From Ochrobactrum sp. Marseille-Q0166 (GTDB lineage: Bacteria; Pseudomonadota; Alphaproteobacteria; Rhizobiales; Rhizobiaceae), in assembly GCF_014397025.1 (NCBI RefSeq), contig NZ_JACJUO010000002.1:1492002-1556001 (forward strand): a stretch of 64,000 nt of DNA, written 5' to 3'. This document shows, one piece after another, positions 47,959 through 56,671 of the stretch (position 1 is its first letter; each line of letters starts with the position of its first letter). The position numbers and the translations under genes were made by a program. Under the pieces are notes generated by a model. It ran no database searches. It saw nothing but the letters and a program-made list of their open reading frames with translations, and was not told the origin of the DNA.

Positions 47959-49116
47959 TCAACGGAAATCACGGATTGCTCCAATGATTTGATCCTGAAT
48001 GTCATCATCGAGATATGGCCCCATGGGCAAGCTGAGGACAGTATCGGCCTTGGCTTCTGATACCGGCAGACCACCAGGGCCTACCCAGCACCGGGCATAA
48101 GCGGGCTGCCGATGCAGCGGGATCGGGTAATAGATCGCAGTCGGAACGTCGCGAGATTTCAGATGTGCGGCCAAGGCGTCCCGGTCCGCGTGTTCAATCG
48201 TATATTGCGCCCATACCGAACGCCCTCCTTCGATCACTGTCGGCGTTGCTGCGACCGCACCAGCAAGGCCGCTGTTATAGCGGTCGGCGACACGATTCCT
48301 CAGCTCGATTTCCGTGTCGAAAATCTTGAGCTTTTCCAGAAGGACCGCTGCTTGGATTGTGTCCAGGCGGCCGGTCATTCCCAAGCGCAGGTTGAGGTAT
48401 TTGGGATCATGAACAAATCCTCTGCTCTCAATATCTCTGGCTGTTGCCTGTCCATGCACCCGCAGCGACGTGAGGTGATCATAAAGCTCCTCATTCTTCA
48501 CCAGAACGGCGCCGCCGTCACCGTAGCAACCCAAAGGCTTCGCAGGGAAGAAGCTAATCGTCGTCGCATCGGCCCAATAAATGGGATGACGCTCGTGCAG
48601 CTTGCATCCAAAACCTTGAGCGGAATCAGCGATTAATTTCAATTGGAACGTATCGGCGATCGATCGGAGGATCGGATAGTTTGCCGGTTGCCCGAAAAGA
48701 TCAACGGCAATAATCGCCTTGGGCTTGAGTACCGAATTGCGTGTGACGTCTTCTATTGCGGCCAGCAAATGCGCGGGATCGATTGTTAGTGTATCCGGCC
48801 TGATATCTACAAATATCGGCGACGCGCCAGTGAGGGCGATGGTTTCCGCTGTCGCAGCAAATGTAAACGACGGGCAGAAAACAGCATCACCTGTACCGAT
48901 ACCCCATGCCCGCATGAGTAGCGTTAGAGCATCGGTACCATTGGAACAGGAAAGTGCGAGCCCGGCCTGCCCGAATGTGGCAAGCTCCTTCTCAAAAGCA
49001 TGGACCTCCGGTCCCATGATAAACTGACCGCTTCGTGTCACGGAAAGAATGGCGGCGTCAATCGCCGGTCCGATTACACGGCGTTGCGCTAGAATGTCGA
49101 TGAATGGCGTCAGCAC
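47959..49116 (-). CDS. DegT/DnrJ/EryC1/StrS aminotransferase, WbpE-like (PLP)
   Basis: A 385-residue sugar aminotransferase. The internal aldimine lysine is in [17 protein letters not shown] (Lys at about 193). DSAQGFG (about 164-170) and the N-terminal [38 protein letters not shown] fit the WbpE/WlbC subgroup, which aminates UDP-3-keto-N-acetylglucosaminuronate for surface polysaccharide. No sugar-pathway genes accompany it. It sits between trpB (30-base gap) and hisC (32-base gap). Confidence 0.87.
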   Translation of the reverse strand: MLTPFIDILAQRRVIGPAIDAAILSVTRSGQFIMGPEVHAFEKELATFGQAGLALSCSNGTDALTLLMRAWGIGTGDAVFCPSFTFAATAETIALTGASPIFVDIRPDTLTIDPAHLLAAIEDVTRNSVLKPKAIIAVDLFGQPANYPILRSIADTFQLKLIADSAQGFGCKLHERHPIYWADATTISFFPAKPLGCYGDGGAVLVKNEELYDHLTSLRVHGQATARDIESRGFVHDPKYLNLRLGMTGRLDTIQAAVLLEKLKIFDTEIELRNRVADRYNSGLAGAVAATPTVIEGGRSVWAQYTIEHADRDALAAHLKSRDVPTAIYYPIPLHRQPAYARCWVGPGGLPVSEAKADTVLSLPMGPYLDDDIQDQIIGAIRDFR

Positions 49117-49146
49117 GGTTTACTCCTACTCCTGGCAAGCATGGGC

Positions 49147-50370
49147 TTACCGACTAATTGGTTCGGTTTTTGGCTGATTGAGTACGGATGCCAGGTCCTT
49201 GTCTCCGCGCCCAGATATGTTGACGACAACGATCTGGTCCTTTGGTCGAGCGGCGGCGACATCACCAAGGCGGGCCAGCGCATGTGCAGATTCAAGCGCT
49301 GGAATGATGCCTTCGATCCTTGAGCACAGGTGAAACGCCTCTATGGCTTCCTTATCCGTCGCAGAAAGAAACCGGACACGCCCGACATCGTGCAGCCATG
49401 CATGTTCGGGACCGATGCCGGGATAGTCGAGACCGGCGGAAATGGAATGCGCTTCCTGTATCTGGCCGTCGTCATCCATAAGTAGATAAGTCCGGTTTCC
49501 GTGAAGAACGCCGGGCTTTCCTCCGGCAATCGCAGCCGCATGGGCCACGTCGAGACCAAGACCAGCGGCTTCTACGCCATAAATCTCCACGCCGGGATCA
49601 TCCAGGAATGAATGGAACAGGCCGATCGCATTTGAGCCGCCGCCGATACAGGCCATCAGTGCATTGGGAAGCTGGCCCTCGGCCTCCATCATCTGTCCGC
49701 GGGTTTCTATACCGATAATGGACTGAAAATCCCGAACCATCATTGGATAAGGGTGCGGGCCAGCGACGGTGCCAATGCAATAGAACGTGTCATCCACATT
49801 CGTAACCCAATCGCGCAGCGCCTCGTTCATGGCGTCCTTGAGAGTTGCGGAGCCAGAATGGACCGGCCGAATCTCGGCACCCAGAATCCGCATTCGGGCA
49901 ACATTAGCTTCTTGGCGTTCGACATCGACCGCACCCATGTAGACAACGCAATCCAAGCCGAAGCGCGCGCAAAGCGTCGCGGTGGCGACACCATGCATTC
50001 CTGCTCCGGTTTCAGCGATGATGCGCCGCTTGCCCATCCGCATGGCCAGCAGAATTTGGCCGAGAACGTTGTTCACCTTATGCGCACCAGTGTGGTTGAG
50101 GTCTTCGCGCTTGAAGTAGATTTTCGCTCCGCCAAAGTGATCCGTTAAACCTTGTGCGAAATAAAGGGGTGAAGGGCGTCCAACAAAATTCTTGAGATAG
50201 CCTGTCATCTCGACTGCAAATTCCGGGTCGCGCCGCGCGTCTTCATAAGCATCCGCCAGAGCAAGGATAAGCGGCATCAGTGTTTCTGAAACGAAGCGTC
50301 CTCCAAACTTACCGAAATTTCCGTTCTCATCGGGACCGTTGCGGAAGGAGTTGATAAAGGGGTCATTCAT
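49147..50370 (-). CDS. trpB: Tryptophan synthase beta-chain paralog, no trpA nearby (PLP)
   Basis: A 407-residue TrpB that joins indole and serine. The PLP lysine is in HTGAHKVNN (about residue 98), the glycine-rich phosphate site is [10 protein letters not shown], and the substrate loop is [13 protein letters not shown]. The usual family sequence is ETGAGQHG, so methionine (about 125) replaces glutamine next to the catalytic glutamate. trpA and trpF are not nearby, as in duplicated stand-alone TrpB genes. It leads an operon with the DegT aminotransferase and hisC, and is divergent from tRNA-Cys. Confidence 0.9.
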   Translation of the reverse strand: MNDPFINSFRNGPDENGNFGKFGGRFVSETLMPLILALADAYEDARRDPEFAVEMTGYLKNFVGRPSPLYFAQGLTDHFGGAKIYFKREDLNHTGAHKVNNVLGQILLAMRMGKRRIIAETGAGMHGVATATLCARFGLDCVVYMGAVDVERQEANVARMRILGAEIRPVHSGSATLKDAMNEALRDWVTNVDDTFYCIGTVAGPHPYPMMVRDFQSIIGIETRGQMMEAEGQLPNALMACIGGGSNAIGLFHSFLDDPGVEIYGVEAAGLGLDVAHAAAIAGGKPGVLHGNRTYLLMDDDGQIQEAHSISAGLDYPGIGPEHAWLHDVGRVRFLSATDKEAIEAFHLCSRIEGIIPALESAHALARLGDVAAARPKDQIVVVNISGRGDKDLASVLNQPKTEPISR

Positions 50371-50673
50371 ACGCGGGTGTTCCTATCGCCGAGACAAGCG
50401 TCGGCGAGAGCTCGGCAGTCAGGAGCTCCACGAAACAACGAACAAACATCGGCATATAATATATCGACGTTCAGAATAACCGCTGACTGGTTTATCAAAG
50501 AGAACCGGATTCAATAAATGAGCTAGGCCGGATTTCCGGATTTCATCACGAGAGAACCATCCAGCGCCAGCGATATATAACAGTCGTGCCTGCAATGAGC
50601 CAAACTGGCCTAGCAAGTTTTATAAATCCGGCCATTCGTAAAGGCCGGATGTGCTGTTAGAGAACCACTATGA
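50371..50673. promoter_or_regulatory. Divergent promoter region between trpB operon and tRNA-Cys
   Basis: About 300 bases. It contains three direct copies of GGCCGGAT (about 50527, 50643 and 50674, the last being the tRNA acceptor stem) and an inverted ATCCGGCC at about 50623. The inverted copy can form an 8-bp hairpin with the second direct copy. I see no tryptophan-rich leader peptide. Confidence 0.4.
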
Positions 50674-50747
50674 GGCCGGATGGCGGAGTGGTGACGTAAC
50701 GGACTGCAAATCCGTTCAGCCTGGTTCAATTCCAGGTCCGGCCTCCA
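50674..50747 (+). tRNA. tRNA-Cys (anticodon GCA)
   Basis: The cloverleaf folds cleanly. The acceptor is GGCCGGA/TCCGGCC (7 bp) and the anticodon arm is ACGGA-CTGCAAA-TCCGT with GCA. The T-arm is CCTGG-TTCAATT-CCAGG, the discriminator is U (a cysteine identity element), and CCA is encoded. It lies alone among PLP-enzyme genes, just upstream of the MOSC gene. Whether it is the only tRNA-Cys of the host or an extra copy cannot be seen here. Confidence 0.95.
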
Positions 50748-50809
50748 ATACCTTGTGAAATGTGAGCAACCCTGTGCGGCTGTCTCAGGTCATACAAAGG
50801 GCGCTGGGC

Positions 50810-51505
50810 ATGACAATGATCGACAAAATTCTGATCGGGGCCGTCGCACCGCTCGGCCCGCGCGCCGCACCAAGCGGCATCGATAAGCACCCTATAGAGG
50901 GCCGGGTTTTTCTCGGGCCGGAAGGGTTCGCTGGCGATGCACAGGGTGATCGCAAACATCATGGTGGCGTTGAAAAAGCTGTTCATCATTATGCTTATGA
51001 CCACTATGCGCACTGGATTTCTACCATTGGAAATCGCGATGTTCTCACTAAACCGGGCGCATTCGGTGAGAACCTGTCGACACGCGGCATGACAGAACAG
51101 GATGTCGCTATAGGTGATACATTCAGGCTCGGACATGCAGTTCTTCAGATCAGCCAGGGTCGCCAGCCCTGCTGGAAGCTTAATGCGCGCTTCGAGACCG
51201 CGGACATGGCGGTCCGTGTCCAGAAATCCGGTATGACCGGATGGTATTACAGGGTGTTGGAGACCGGATATGTCGAATTAGGTGACGAACTCCATCTGAT
51301 AGATCGCATTTCCCCGGAGTGGACAATCCAGCGCCTCTGGAGAGTCCTTTACGTCGACACGATGAACCGTGACGAGCTGGCAGCAATGATCGGATTAGAC
51401 CATCTGCCGGAAAGCTGGCGCAATTACGCGCACAAGCGCCTTCAGACGCGACAGGTCGAAGACTGGTCACGCCGCCTCCATGGTGAGACATCGCCGTCGG
51501 CCTGA
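50810..51505 (+). CDS. MOSC-domain protein, YiiM type
   Basis: A 231-residue MOSC protein. The family phrase GFAGDAQGDRKHHGGVEKAVHHY (about residues 39-61) and the molybdenum-ligand cysteine in QPCWKLNARFE (about residue 121) are intact, with the YiiM-type C-terminal domain after it. YiiM and YcbX of E. coli use molybdenum cofactor to detoxify N-hydroxylated bases such as 6-hydroxylaminopurine. The start is ATG 50810 or 50816; a GTG at 50762 adds atypical residues. It follows tRNA-Cys and precedes the MocR gene on the same strand. Confidence 0.85.
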   Translation: MTMIDKILIGAVAPLGPRAAPSGIDKHPIEGRVFLGPEGFAGDAQGDRKHHGGVEKAVHHYAYDHYAHWISTIGNRDVLTKPGAFGENLSTRGMTEQDVAIGDTFRLGHAVLQISQGRQPCWKLNARFETADMAVRVQKSGMTGWYYRVLETGYVELGDELHLIDRISPEWTIQRLWRVLYVDTMNRDELAAMIGLDHLPESWRNYAHKRLQTRQVEDWSRRLHGETSPSA

Positions 51506-51612
51506 ACCGGTCCAAGCTGAAATGCCGCGCCATCACCGAATTGCACTACCATTTCTCCGACATTAGTTTGGCCTATCAAAGTGCATCGAAATAAGCAAAG
51601 AAGATATGCCGG

Positions 51613-53058
51613 ATGGGTAAGGGAACCACGCTTGCTATCGAAGTGCGACCGGAGCGACGCGAACCTGTGTTTCTCGCTCTGGCGCGAACAATTGTTGAAG
51701 AGATTGAACGCGGCCGTCTTAAACCCGGCGATCCCCTGCCTGGAACACGTGCACTCTCCCGCAATCTGAAACTCAACCGGAATACAGTCGATGCGGCCTA
51801 TCATGAATTGGCCATGCAGGGCTGGCTGGTTACGGAACCCGGGCGTGGCACCTTCGTTGCAGCCGATCTTCCCGACATGGCGATGCATCCGCAGCCGATG
51901 CGCCCGACGGGCCATGCTGCCAAGCCCACTCGTGCGACCGATCCTTTAGTTCTTCGCTTGTCCGATGGCGCTCCGGATGTAAGGCTGGTACCAACCACGG
52001 CCTTTGCCCAGGCTTTTCGCCGGGCGCTCGCTAGCGCCGCCTTCGCATCGGGCGGCATCTACGGTGATCCCCGTGGAAACGGCAAGTTGCGCGACGCGCT
52101 GTCTTCCTATCTCAGAGACGAGCGCGGCCTTACGGCTGCACCTTCTGAAATTCTCGTGACGCGCGGCAGTCAGATGGCGCTTTTTCTGGCTGCTGCGGCG
52201 GTGGCCGGTCCCGGTGCTCTCATCGCCGTCGAACAGCCCGGCTATCCGCTTGCGTGGTCGGCTTTTCGTGCAGCAGGAGCGGATGTCATCGGTATTCCGG
52301 TCGATGCTGGTGGGATCGATGTTGAGATATTGGAGAGAATGGCAAGGGCCAATGGACGCTTGCGCGCCGTCTACGTTACGCCCCACCATCAATATCCGAC
52401 CACCGTAACGATGGGCGCCGCCCGGCGGCTGCGCCTGCTTGATGTGGCACGGCGGTTTGGTCTCGTCATCATCGAAGATGACTACGATAACGAATATCGC
52501 TTTGATGGTCGACCAATCCTGCCGTTAGCGGCACGCGCTGAAAGCGATCTGCCGATCATTTATATCGGTTCACTGTCCAAGTTGCTGGCCCCTGGCATCC
52601 GGATTGGTTATGCAGTCGCATCGCCCAAAATCCTGACGCCGATGGCCGACAGGCGCGAAGCTCTGGACCGGCAGGGTGACCTGCCGCTAGAGCACGCACT
52701 CGCCGATCTGATGGAGGATGGAACGATCAAGCGCCACGCCCGCAAAGCACGCAGAATCTACCATATGCGCCGCGATCTGATGGCACAATTGCTGCGGGAA
52801 CGGTTCTCCGAGGACGCACAGTTTTCCTTGCCTGCCGGAGGGCTGGCGATTTGGTTAAGCCTGAAGCAGGGTTTGAGCGCCGAGACATGGGCGGCAAACG
52901 CCGCAAAACTTGGACTCTCAGTAATGCCGGGCATTCATTTCGATCTGGAGACTGTGAAACCGGCCGAAGCATTCCGGCTGGGCTTCGCAGGCCTTGACGA
53001 ACGCGAGATGATACGCGCCATTGATATATTCGAGCGATCAAAGCCCGTGTGCCGATAA
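51613..53058 (+). CDS. MocR/PdxR-type PLP-dependent transcriptional regulator
   Basis: A 481-residue fusion of a GntR-like winged helix (about residues 15-80, PLPGTRALSRNLKLNRNTVDAAYHELAMQGWL) and a fold-type I aminotransferase domain. The PLP-binding lysine is in YIGSLSKLLAPGIRIGY (about residue 323), with EDDYDNEYRF upstream. Such proteins sense PLP or an amino acid aldimine; PdxR, GabR and TauR are examples. Its place at the centre of a PLP-enzyme cluster makes it the natural candidate regulator. Confidence 0.92.
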   Translation: MGKGTTLAIEVRPERREPVFLALARTIVEEIERGRLKPGDPLPGTRALSRNLKLNRNTVDAAYHELAMQGWLVTEPGRGTFVAADLPDMAMHPQPMRPTGHAAKPTRATDPLVLRLSDGAPDVRLVPTTAFAQAFRRALASAAFASGGIYGDPRGNGKLRDALSSYLRDERGLTAAPSEILVTRGSQMALFLAAAAVAGPGALIAVEQPGYPLAWSAFRAAGADVIGIPVDAGGIDVEILERMARANGRLRAVYVTPHHQYPTTVTMGAARRLRLLDVARRFGLVIIEDDYDNEYRFDGRPILPLAARAESDLPIIYIGSLSKLLAPGIRIGYAVASPKILTPMADRREALDRQGDLPLEHALADLMEDGTIKRHARKARRIYHMRRDLMAQLLRERFSEDAQFSLPAGGLAIWLSLKQGLSAETWAANAAKLGLSVMPGIHFDLETVKPAEAFRLGFAGLDEREMIRAIDIFERSKPVCR

Positions 53059-53205
53059 ACCGGCCCAGAGGTTTTATCCAATCCGCCCCTGCTTCATGGT
53101 CCTTATCATGACTAAACCCTGCCTTAGCACAGGAGGGCGTCGTGGTAATCGACAATGCTTTTTATCATAAAGTCGCAGCAAGCCCCGAAACAACGGGATT
53201 TGGCC

Positions 53206-54474
53206 ATGTCTGATCCTCTGTTGAAGGTTTTCAAGCGGATTGATCTCTCATTCGAGTTCGGAAAGGGATCGTGGCTTTATACACAAGACGGCACACGCTA
53301 TCTGGATTTTGCGTCCGGCATCGCTGTCAATTCACTCGGCCATGGGCATCCCCACCTCGTGAAGGCCGTCAAAGCCCAGCTTAACAAGCTCTGGCACACT
53401 TCCAACCTTGTTCGCATACCCGAAGGCGAACAGCTGGCGCAGCGCTTAACCGATGCATCCTTTGCCGACGTTGTTTTTTTCACTAATTCGGGCGGCGAGG
53501 CAAACGAAGCCGCTGTGAAAATGGCTCGCCGCTTTCATTCGGCGACCGGCTCACCAGAGAAGTATCGTATCATCACCTTCACGGGGGCATTCCATGGTCG
53601 ATCGCTCGCGATGATATCGGCAACCGGATACCAGCCGTACCTTGATGGTTTCGGTCCGCCGGTTGACGGATTCGATCAGGTGCCGCTCGACGATTGGTCA
53701 GCGCTGGGCAAGGCGATCACCTCGCACACAGCTGCAATCATGCTCGAACCAATTCAGGGTGAAGGTGGTTTGCGCTGCGTAACAAACGAGACGTTGCACC
53801 GGCTGCGCGCGCTCTGCGACGAGCATGGGCTATTGCTGATTCTCGATGAAATACAAACTGGCGCCGGTCGAACAGGCAAGTTCTTCGCCCACCAATGGAG
53901 CGATGTCGAACCCGACATCGCGACGGTCGCAAAGGGGATCGGTGGCGGATTTCCGATGGGGGCATGTCTTGCAACCCATAAAGCGGCAAGCGGCATGACC
54001 GCTGGAACGCATGGTACCACTTTCGGCGGCAATCCGCTCGCCATGAGCGCAGGCAATGCCGTGCTTGACATCATACTCGACCCCGGCTTTCTCAATCGTG
54101 TGCGGACACTGGGCCAAATGCTGGGCGATGAGTTGCATCGCCTTGCCCTGGATTATGACGACGTTGTCGCTGGTGTGCGCGGAATGGGCTTGCTCCAGGG
54201 GCTTCAAATGCGCACTGATGCGACCGCCTTCGTCGATCTATTGCGCGCCCAACAGTTGCTGGCAGTCCCAGCGCGGGACAACGTGGTGCGGTTTGCGCCC
54301 CCGCTAACAATGCTGCCGAGCGAAATCACTGAGGCGATGCGCAGGATCAAGAAAGCGGCCAATTTGTTGCGCGATCCAAACCGACCGCCCCGCCGGAAGC
54401 GGCAGACGGAAAAAAAACTGGCGATGCCGACAGAAGGCCCCTCGCCGCTTCCAGATGCGAGGTTGCCTGTATGA
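53206..54474 (+). CDS. Acetylornithine aminotransferase-like enzyme (ArgD paralog, PLP)
   Basis: A 422-residue class III aminotransferase closest in wording to ArgD: YLDFASGIAVNSLGHGHPHLVKAVKAQLNKLWHTSNL (about residues 32-68), LILDEIQTGAGRTGKFFAHQ (about 211-230) and the PLP lysine in ATVAKGIGGGFPMGA (about 243). About 35 proline- and arginine-rich residues extend the C-terminus (RPPRRKRQTEKK...), which is unusual. I use ATG 53206 rather than the opening at 53155. The stop overlaps the psd start (ATGA), giving coupling. No arg pathway genes are nearby. Confidence 0.86.
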   Translation: MSDPLLKVFKRIDLSFEFGKGSWLYTQDGTRYLDFASGIAVNSLGHGHPHLVKAVKAQLNKLWHTSNLVRIPEGEQLAQRLTDASFADVVFFTNSGGEANEAAVKMARRFHSATGSPEKYRIITFTGAFHGRSLAMISATGYQPYLDGFGPPVDGFDQVPLDDWSALGKAITSHTAAIMLEPIQGEGGLRCVTNETLHRLRALCDEHGLLLILDEIQTGAGRTGKFFAHQWSDVEPDIATVAKGIGGGFPMGACLATHKAASGMTAGTHGTTFGGNPLAMSAGNAVLDIILDPGFLNRVRTLGQMLGDELHRLALDYDDVVAGVRGMGLLQGLQMRTDATAFVDLLRAQQLLAVPARDNVVRFAPPLTMLPSEITEAMRRIKKAANLLRDPNRPPRRKRQTEKKLAMPTEGPSPLPDARLPV

Positions 54475-55169
54475 ACGTACTCTCCTCAATCAAGGATAGC
54501 CTGACGCCGATCCATAGGTCAGGCTATCCATTCATTCTCATCGGCGCCGCCTGCGTAGTCGGGTTCAGCTTCCTATCGGCTTCAATGGCTTGGTTCGCCG
54601 GCATCGTGACGGTCTGGATTTGCTATTTTTTCCGAAACCCAGAGCGTACGACGCCCATTGAAGATGGCATTGTCGTTGCACCCGCTGAGGGCCGGGTGAG
54701 TATGATCGCCGAAGTCCTTCCACCCCGCGAACTCGCGTTACCCGCCGAACCGATGGTGCGCGTTTCGGTTTTCATGAGCATTTTCGATTGCCATGTGAAC
54801 CGCGCCCCAGTGACAGGGCGGATACGACAAATCGCTTATACGCCGGGGCGCTTTTTCAATGCGGATCTGGACAAGGCCAGCGAGCAAAACGAGCGCAATG
54901 CGATAGTTCTTGAAACACCTTACGGCTCTGTCGTGGTCGTGCAAATCGCGGGGCTGATCGCCCGGCGTATCGAACATTGGGTTGCTGAAGGCGACGACAT
55001 CGAAGTTGGGGAACGCTTCGGCCTAATCCGTTTCGGCTCTCGCCTTGATGTCTACCTTCCCCTTGGCACACCTCTTTGCGTCGCGGTCGGCCAGAGCGCC
55101 ATCGTCGGCGAAACAGTAATCGCAAAGCTGGGTGGTGCGTCTGCTGAACGGCGATACAAGCTGAGTTAA
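54471..55169 (+). CDS. psd: Phosphatidylserine decarboxylase, short form (pyruvoyl enzyme)
   Basis: A 232-residue short (rhizobial-type) Psd that makes phosphatidylethanolamine. An N-terminal hydrophobic region (about residues 18-55) anchors it at the membrane. VSVFMSIFDCHVNRAPVTGRI (about 98-118) is the core. The self-cleavage Gly-Ser in RFGSRLDVYLP (about 189-190) yields the pyruvoyl cofactor. The partner pssA, which normally follows psd in rhizobia, is absent. Its ATG lies in the overlap with the ArgD-like gene, an unusual pairing. Confidence 0.88.
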   Translation: MNVLSSIKDSLTPIHRSGYPFILIGAACVVGFSFLSASMAWFAGIVTVWICYFFRNPERTTPIEDGIVVAPAEGRVSMIAEVLPPRELALPAEPMVRVSVFMSIFDCHVNRAPVTGRIRQIAYTPGRFFNADLDKASEQNERNAIVLETPYGSVVVVQIAGLIARRIEHWVAEGDDIEVGERFGLIRFGSRLDVYLPLGTPLCVAVGQSAIVGETVIAKLGGASAERRYKLS

Positions 55170-55259
55170 TAATCAGGTCGGCAGGGATGGCACTATGCGG
55201 CTATGCCGCAAATTCGTGAACTGGGTCTGTAAACTGGCCTCATTTTGATTGGCTGAAGC

Positions 55260-55455
55260 CTCGATTTGGAGGCTTTTCTTACCCGTCGCCAGTTTGATCT
55301 CGGGGATCTCAAACAGAGTGATATCCAACCCCGATGCCTGATAAGCATGTTGTATGTTTCGTGTTGTCGATCGACGAGTGTCTGCGACGAGTTTCTGCGC
55401 GAGATTTCTAAACCTTTATTGATCGACAGCTCCTATGTCCGTGTTCATCAATAAG
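55260..55455 (+). mobile_element. Remnant of an IS5-type transposase gene
   Basis: The plus-strand frame ends ...LREISKPLLIDSSYVRVHQ, which matches the 'IDSSYVRVHQ' core around the catalytic aspartate of IS5-family transposases. It then stops, and the surrounding sequence has no full-length transposase. The rest of the gap (55170-55588) shows no gene. This scar lies between psd and the amidotransferase. Confidence 0.5.
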
Positions 55456-55588
55456 CGACTACGGATAAAGGGGAAGCAAACCCTGTCATTCACCTCTTCG
55501 CCTGCATATCTGGTCATTTGAGGTGACATTTCCATCAAATAAATGAGTCCACAACCTAAAATCTGGATAGGTAAAAGAATTGGGACGG

Positions 55589-56293
55589 CTAACGCGCCGT
55601 CCCTTTGAGCCATTCGGTAAAAGTTTTACGGGCGGCCTCACGCAATGCCGGCCCGTACTTGATAGCATCGGCGCGAAGGGCGCGGGGATCGATGCCGCTT
55701 GAAGCAAGTTCGGATGCGTGGCCTATCAACCAGCGTTCAATTCCCGCACAGGCATCCACCTCCAGATGAAACTGAAGACCAAGAACATTTGACCCGATTG
55801 AAAAACCCTGCGTCGCACACAATGCCGTTGTAGCGAGATTGGCTGCATCACCGGGTATGTCGAAAGCGTCCCCGTGCCAATGAAGTACGGGAACGCCCTC
55901 CAGGTGCCGAAGCGGCCCAACCCGCCCGGCTTCTGTTAGCGAAAGAGACGAAAAGCCGATTTCCTTATGCCCCATCGGAGCGACTTTCGCGCCAAGCGCT
56001 AACGCAATCATTTGAGCGCCGAGGCAGATGCCAAGCGTCGGACGGCCTGATGCCAAGCGCCGTTCAATGAGTTGCCGTTCTTCTTCGAGGAAAGGATAAG
56101 CTTCTGCCTCATAGACACCGACCGGCCCCCCAAGAATGACCATCAGATCGGGAACGGCCGCATCGAGAGTCCACAGCTCATTCATACCTATATCGTAGTA
56201 ATGGATACGATACCCGGAAGCCGTAAGCACCGCCTCTAATGTGCCAAGGTCCTCAAAGTGAAGGTGGCGAACGACTGCTGCCGTTTTCAGCAT
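55589..56293 (-). CDS. Class I glutamine amidotransferase, GMP-synthase-like
   Basis: A 234-residue amidotransferase domain. The nucleophilic cysteine is in TLGICLGAQMIALALGA (about residues 85-101) and the His-Glu pair in LGLQFHLEVDA (about 165-175). It is a stand-alone GuaA-N-like protein; some homologues hydrolyse gamma-glutamyl compounds or supply ammonia to a partner. ATG 56293 is chosen. It is last in the glyA-yggS-trx-like run, 28 bases after the CxxC protein gene. Confidence 0.83.
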   Translation of the reverse strand: MLKTAAVVRHLHFEDLGTLEAVLTASGYRIHYYDIGMNELWTLDAAVPDLMVILGGPVGVYEAEAYPFLEEERQLIERRLASGRPTLGICLGAQMIALALGAKVAPMGHKEIGFSSLSLTEAGRVGPLRHLEGVPVLHWHGDAFDIPGDAANLATTALCATQGFSIGSNVLGLQFHLEVDACAGIERWLIGHASELASSGIDPRALRADAIKYGPALREAARKTFTEWLKGTAR

Positions 56294-56321
56294 GGCGCGT
56301 GCTCCGGTTGTTACCACGGCG

Positions 56322-56558
56322 TTATCCTAACGCAGACAGATCTGCGCCATGATTGATGTGATAAACGGCGTTGCCGATCACCAATGCAGGTACGGACTTA
56401 ACGCCTGCCGTACGTGCTTCCGCGATCCTATCTGCGGCTTCGCCAAGATGGACCGTCTCCACGGCAAAGCGAGAACGATCAAGCGCCCCAACGAACCGTT
56501 CTTCCGCATCAGTGCAGACCGCGCATCCAGCGTGATAAAAGACTGCTTTTTCCGCCAT
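56322..56558 (-). CDS. Small thioredoxin/glutaredoxin-like protein
   Basis: A 78-residue protein with YHAGCAVCTDAEERF (CxxC, cysteines at about residues 12 and 15) and a later VKSVPALVIG cis-proline segment, both typical of a thioredoxin-like fold. It has no signal peptide. It lies between the yggS and amidotransferase genes and probably shares their transcript, with a 113-base gap from yggS. Its partner is unknown. Confidence 0.72.
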   Translation of the reverse strand: MAEKAVFYHAGCAVCTDAEERFVGALDRSRFAVETVHLGEAADRIAEARTAGVKSVPALVIGNAVYHINHGADLSALG

Positions 56559-56671
56559 GATCTATACTCCTTTGATCGATGAACCGATTTCCATGAAACC
56601 AGCATAAACGACAAGTATCGACCGCCGGCCCAACTCGGGAGGTCCGGTTCTCATTTGCAAAATGGGCCGGA

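Noticed and set aside
50419..50616. Tryptophan leader peptide (attenuator) upstream of trpB
   Set aside because: The small frame has only scattered single Trp codons and no terminator/antiterminator pairs were seen.
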